The notes under the pieces: generated by a model | The model's database searches: none | What the model saw: only the letters and a program-made list of their open reading frames with translations | Told to the model about the DNA's origin: nothing | Program-made: the position numbers and the translations under genes | Part shown: positions 5,972 through 6,191 of the stretch, one piece after another | How positions within the stretch are numbered: the first letter of the stretch is position 1 | How the letters are laid out: each line of letters opens with the position of its first letter | Assembly (NCBI GenBank): GCA_030018635.1 | Contig: JASEHU010000133.1 | Span: 1-6,191, forward strand | Reading direction: 5' to 3' | Origin: a bacterium | GTDB taxonomy: Bacteria; UBA9089; CG2-30-40-21; SBAY01 | DNA length: 6,191 bases

Positions 5972-6191
5972 GGAAAATTTCACCACGGAGATAATCGCTT
6001 AGTGATTAGTGGGAAGGATTATGTTTAACGGGATTCGGGGTTCGGGAATAAGTCATATAGGTCGTATAATTCCTATTCTTCCCTTTCACAATAACACCTT
6101 TTTACAACTGATAACTGAGAGATTATCTCTGCAAGCAAGGGTGCGGATTTTATTTATGGGTAATTCGAGCTGCCATTTTATAGGCTCTTCC
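5972..6191. other. Non-coding end region with short low-complexity repeats
   Basis: I find no gene on either strand; frames are closed by frequent stops. The region holds a GGATTCGGGGTTCGGG run (6030-6045), a GTCATATAGGTCGTATA run (6052-6068) that recalls the TATATGACCTATT sequence at the end of the dehydrogenase gene (4285-4297), and a small AGAGA-TTA-TCTCT hairpin (6118-6130). No function can be assigned. Confidence 0.5.

Noticed and set aside
5744..6028. 94-codon + strand frame across the start of the dehydrogenase gene
   Set aside because: It lies antisense to the N-terminus, ribosome site and promoter of a confidently identified gene, and its composition is not protein-like.
1..6191. 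CRISPR arrays, tRNA or rRNA genes, transposases
   Set aside because: I saw no regularly spaced repeats, no cloverleaf-like tRNA signature, no rRNA sequence, and no transposase or integrase motifs on either strand.

Overview
The window is a short stretch of an AT-rich bacterial genome. The best pointer to its owner is a gingipain-type (C25) cysteine peptidase with a signal peptide and a C-terminal sorting-like domain, directly followed by the tail of a PorV/PorQ-type outer-membrane protein. That pairing implies a Gram-negative bacterium with type IX-like secretion. The surrounding genes do not look typical of Bacteroidetes, so an uncultured lineage (candidate-phylum type) is my inference, not a demonstrated assignment. 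Three promoters with exact TTGACA -35 boxes and 17-bp spacers show ordinary housekeeping-sigma transcription.

Layout. On the + strand, a promoter at 121-149 drives the C25 peptidase (183-2600). A deleted porV-like remnant (2612-2725) begins 11 bases after its stop, and that remnant's stop codon lies inside the -35 box of the next promoter (2722-2750). This promoter drives an 81-residue small protein and an overlapping 120-residue protein (2780-3384) arranged like a toxin-antitoxin pair. On the - strand, a promoter at 5943-5971 drives a nucleotide-sugar dehydrogenase (5912-4293), followed 47 bases later by a broken cstA-type transporter gene (4245-3458). The two strands converge on an imperfect palindrome at 3316-3479.

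The most striking theme is decay and rearrangement. The porV-like gene keeps its ribosome binding site and its last 37 codons but has lost its body. The cstA gene has a one-base frameshift just after its apparent start codon and loses its 3' half where the palindrome begins. The putative toxin's last 23 codons are read out of the other arm of the same palindrome. Read outward-in, the two arms encode related tails ending in the same RIQESE-stop. The likely toxin-antitoxin pair therefore sits between two gene ruins, which suggests it arrived with, or was left by, rearrangements on both sides.

The intact functions are probably a secreted or surface peptidase and the making of an acidic nucleotide sugar for surface polysaccharide. 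The two could meet at the cell surface, but nothing in the window shows a direct link.
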